This document shows, one piece after another, positions 62,186-64,000 of a stretch of 64,000 bases of DNA. Position numbers and translations under genes: made by a program. This stretch comes from Bacillus massiliglaciei (GTDB taxonomy: Bacteria; Bacillota; Bacilli; Bacillales; DSM-1321). The notes below the pieces were generated by a model. That model saw nothing but the letters and a program-made list of their open reading frames with translations, had not been told where the DNA came from and did not search any database. Location: the NCBI RefSeq assembly GCF_900098925.1, contig NZ_LT622356.1, positions 161,549-225,548 of the forward strand, written 5' to 3'. How positions within the stretch are numbered: position 1 is the first letter of the stretch; every line of letters begins with the position of its first letter.

Positions 62186-63445
62186 TTAAGTTTGACGCAG
62201 AAATTCATATCGATTATATAAACTTTTCAACCCTCGGTGACTCCAATACAAGTTATTGAGGGTTTTGTGTAAGATTGGACTACAGGCTATTCTCCAATAT
62301 TTCTTTCTGGAGTTTCCCCATTCATATGCCTTTTGGTCAGGGACACCTAGACCTTTGAGTTTTCTTACTCTTGTCCTCGGTTTCTTCCATTGTTTCCATT
62401 CAAGCATACGGAGTCTCCGTCTAATCCACTCATCAAATTCTTTAAATTTACTTGGTGTATCAGCCAATGCAAAATATCCACACCATCCCGTTAGATATTG
62501 ATTTAGTTTCTCGATTCTAACTTCCATAGGAATTTGTTTAGAACGGGAGGTTAACTCCCGTATTTTAGCCTTAAGCCTTTTAATACTTTCATTGGCTATT
62601 CGAACCTTCGGTTTCTTATTGACCGTAAAGCTAAAGCCAAGAAACTTTCGTTTCCACGGGCGATCAACTGCTGACTTTTCTCTATTTACTTTGAGCTTTA
62701 ATTTCTGCTCAATAAAGCATGTAATTGAGTTCATCACTCGTTCTCCAGCTTTCTTCGATTTCATGTAAATATTACAATCATCGGCGTAGCGGACAAACTT
62801 GTGACCTCTCCTTTCTAACTCTTTATCAAGTTTATCCAAAAGGATATTCGAAAGAAGGGGGCTCAGTGGACCTCCTTGTGGTGTTCCTTCTTCTGCATCA
62901 TAGACTACACCATTCATCATAATTCCTGCTTGGAGATACTTCCGTATAAGTTTCAAGACCAGCCGGTCTTGGATTCTACTTGCTAATATCCCCATTAACT
63001 TATCATGATTGACTCTATCAAAGAATTTCTCCAAGTCCATGTCAATCACCCATCTATAACCTTCACTTATATATTCCCTTGCTTTACGAACCGCATCATG
63101 ACCTCTTCTATTTGGTCTAAACCCATAACTATATTCTGAGAAGGTTGGGTCAAGAAGTGGGGTTAGAACTTGGGCGATAGCCTGTTGAATGAACCGGTCT
63201 GTCACGGTAGGTATTCCTAGTAATCTTACTCCACCGTTCGGTTTCGGGATTTCGACTCGACGGACTGGGTTAGGTTGATAGGTACCTTCCCTTAATGAAT
63301 CACAAAGAGTTTCCCAGTTCTCATAGAGATGTCTTCGTAGGGATTTTACGGACATTCCATCTATGCCGTGACTCCCTTTGTTCTTCTCCACACGTTTAAG
63401 TGCTTCTATTAAGTTTTCCCGTGACAGAATCAGATCCATTAACAT
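62186..63445 (-). CDS. ltrA: Group II intron reverse transcriptase/maturase
   Basis: 419 residues. RT domain with IPKPNGGVRLLGIPTVTDRF, SEYSYGFRPNRRGHDAV and the active-site YADD in FVRYADDCNIYM; maturase domain X with YLTGWCGYFALADTPSKFKE. A zinc-finger endonuclease is absent, as in bacterial-class C/D and some B introns. Encoded in domain IV, so it should splice and help retrotransposition of this intron. Confidence 0.95.
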   Translation of the reverse strand: MLMDLILSRENLIEALKRVEKNKGSHGIDGMSVKSLRRHLYENWETLCDSLREGTYQPNPVRRVEIPKPNGGVRLLGIPTVTDRFIQQAIAQVLTPLLDPTFSEYSYGFRPNRRGHDAVRKAREYISEGYRWVIDMDLEKFFDRVNHDKLMGILASRIQDRLVLKLIRKYLQAGIMMNGVVYDAEEGTPQGGPLSPLLSNILLDKLDKELERRGHKFVRYADDCNIYMKSKKAGERVMNSITCFIEQKLKLKVNREKSAVDRPWKRKFLGFSFTVNKKPKVRIANESIKRLKAKIRELTSRSKQIPMEVRIEKLNQYLTGWCGYFALADTPSKFKEFDEWIRRRLRMLEWKQWKKPRTRVRKLKGLGVPDQKAYEWGNSRKKYWRIACSPILHKTLNNLYWSHRGLKSLYNRYEFLRQT

Positions 63446-64000
63446 GTGATATTTCCTTTCGACGTGAACGTAGAAATCTAATTATGTTATTCCTGCTCCA
63501 CCCTCATGAAGTCCCCTGTGGAATTCACCACTTCCTCCTTCAAGTAAGTCCTTTCGGATTGTCTGCTTCTATACAGGAATTATATGCCTAGTTCTCGTTC
63601 TTCCTAATAGTTCAGTCCTTCCCATTCCATCTCGAGTTGGAATGGTACTATGACCTCGGCTGACTTCTGATTGTTCAGCTGTCCATCGCTGGATAGGTTA
63701 CCAAGGGAACTTGGCGTTCCAATCAGACCTCCCCGGGTAAGAGTACAGTCTTTCCCTCCATCTATCTGCTTCATTTACTCTGTACCACCTTCGGCAGTAA
63801 GGACTTCGTTTTGTTGTGCAAACTCATCCAATGGTACCTAGCCTTATATGAAGTTCGTGTTCCTCAGACCGGAGGTTTGCCGCTCGCTTCCTTCAGATTC
63901 TGCGTCACCACAGACACCCTTGCGTTAAGCTAACCATTACTACTGCCTTCATGGTTCGGGACTCTCACCCTATAGACTGCACCCATGCCGGGCGCACACA

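Larger units (their letters stand above)
62118..63997 (-). mobile_element. Group II intron (bacterial), near-complete
   Basis: On the minus strand the 5' end GTGCGCCCGGCATGGGTGCA (63997 downwards) is the conserved start of a group II intron; the ORF of domain IV follows, then domain V around 62140-62180 with ACCGCCGTATACC-GAAC-GGTACGTACGGTGGT, and a short domain VI before 62118. All parts are present. Its 5' exon lies right of the window; the exon on the left is the methyltransferase upstream region. Confidence 0.85.

Overview
The window reads as chromosomal DNA of a Bacillaceae-like Firmicute. The evidence is moderate-to-low GC, strong AGGAGG-type ribosome binding sites with frequent TTG/GTG starts, and Bacillus-style gene sets: phoD-tatA-tatC, a glvA/glvR/glvC-type alpha-glucoside operon with a cre site, tenA-thiM-thiD-thiE behind a TPP riboswitch, tandem crcB behind a fluoride riboswitch, glnK-amtB, and a YisU/YisV-like LysE/MocR pair. 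I saw no rRNA, tRNA or CRISPR array.

Layout. 0-5 kb: CPBP protease, a 2-hydroxyacid dehydrogenase/MFS operon with a cre-like site, a MEDS-domain protein, and an XRE regulator with a membrane partner. 5-11 kb: an acetoin-type SDR, then the most notable locus: an aliphatic amidase (amiE) and a ClpB-like AAA+ ATPase (AmiB-like), divergent from a 759-residue regulator that joins an AmiC-like periplasmic-binding-protein sensor to a sigma-54 activator (GAFTGA) and a Fis-type HTH. A good -24/-12 promoter lies in front of amiE. 11-17 kb: endolysin-like M15 peptidase, fluoride riboswitch with crcB pair, a densely folded intergenic stretch, a cyclic-di-GMP-I riboswitch in front of a 61-residue Cys-rich protein, an MFS transporter, an SDR and a Cys-rich copper-binding protein. 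17-26 kb: an AT-rich orphan HsdR_N-like endonuclease, DUF817, YdhK, glnK-amtB, an HTH/MFS pair sharing DNA decamers with the glnK promoter, acetyltransferases and a YdeI-like protein.

26-36 kb: an intact IS200/IS605-type element (tnpA, tnpB, right-end hairpin/omega-RNA region), a recombination scar with a truncated paralogue, small membrane proteins, the thiamine salvage operon, a glycine-rich repeat protein, a BcrC-type phosphatase, and a decayed PadR/EamA region. 36-48 kb: AlkD-like repair protein, LysE exporter/MocR regulator, ABC exporter, a MerR-like coiled-coil protein, three lipoprotein or membrane-anchored proteins, a yellow/royal-jelly family protein and an AAA ATPase. 48-54 kb: GH4 6-phospho-alpha-glucosidase, RpiR regulator, EIIA, EIICB. 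54-64 kb: CDF metal exporter, acetyltransferase, FMN reductase, HAD nucleotidase, the PhoP-box-controlled PhoD/Tat cluster, a frameshifted methyltransferase, and an essentially complete group II intron whose 5' end coincides with the right edge of the window.

The amidase locus is the best candidate for an incompletely described system: amide sensing, sigma-54 activation, hydrolysis to ammonia and a chaperone-like ATPase packed into three genes. Elsewhere the window contains an ammonium transporter and PII protein, which handle the same product.
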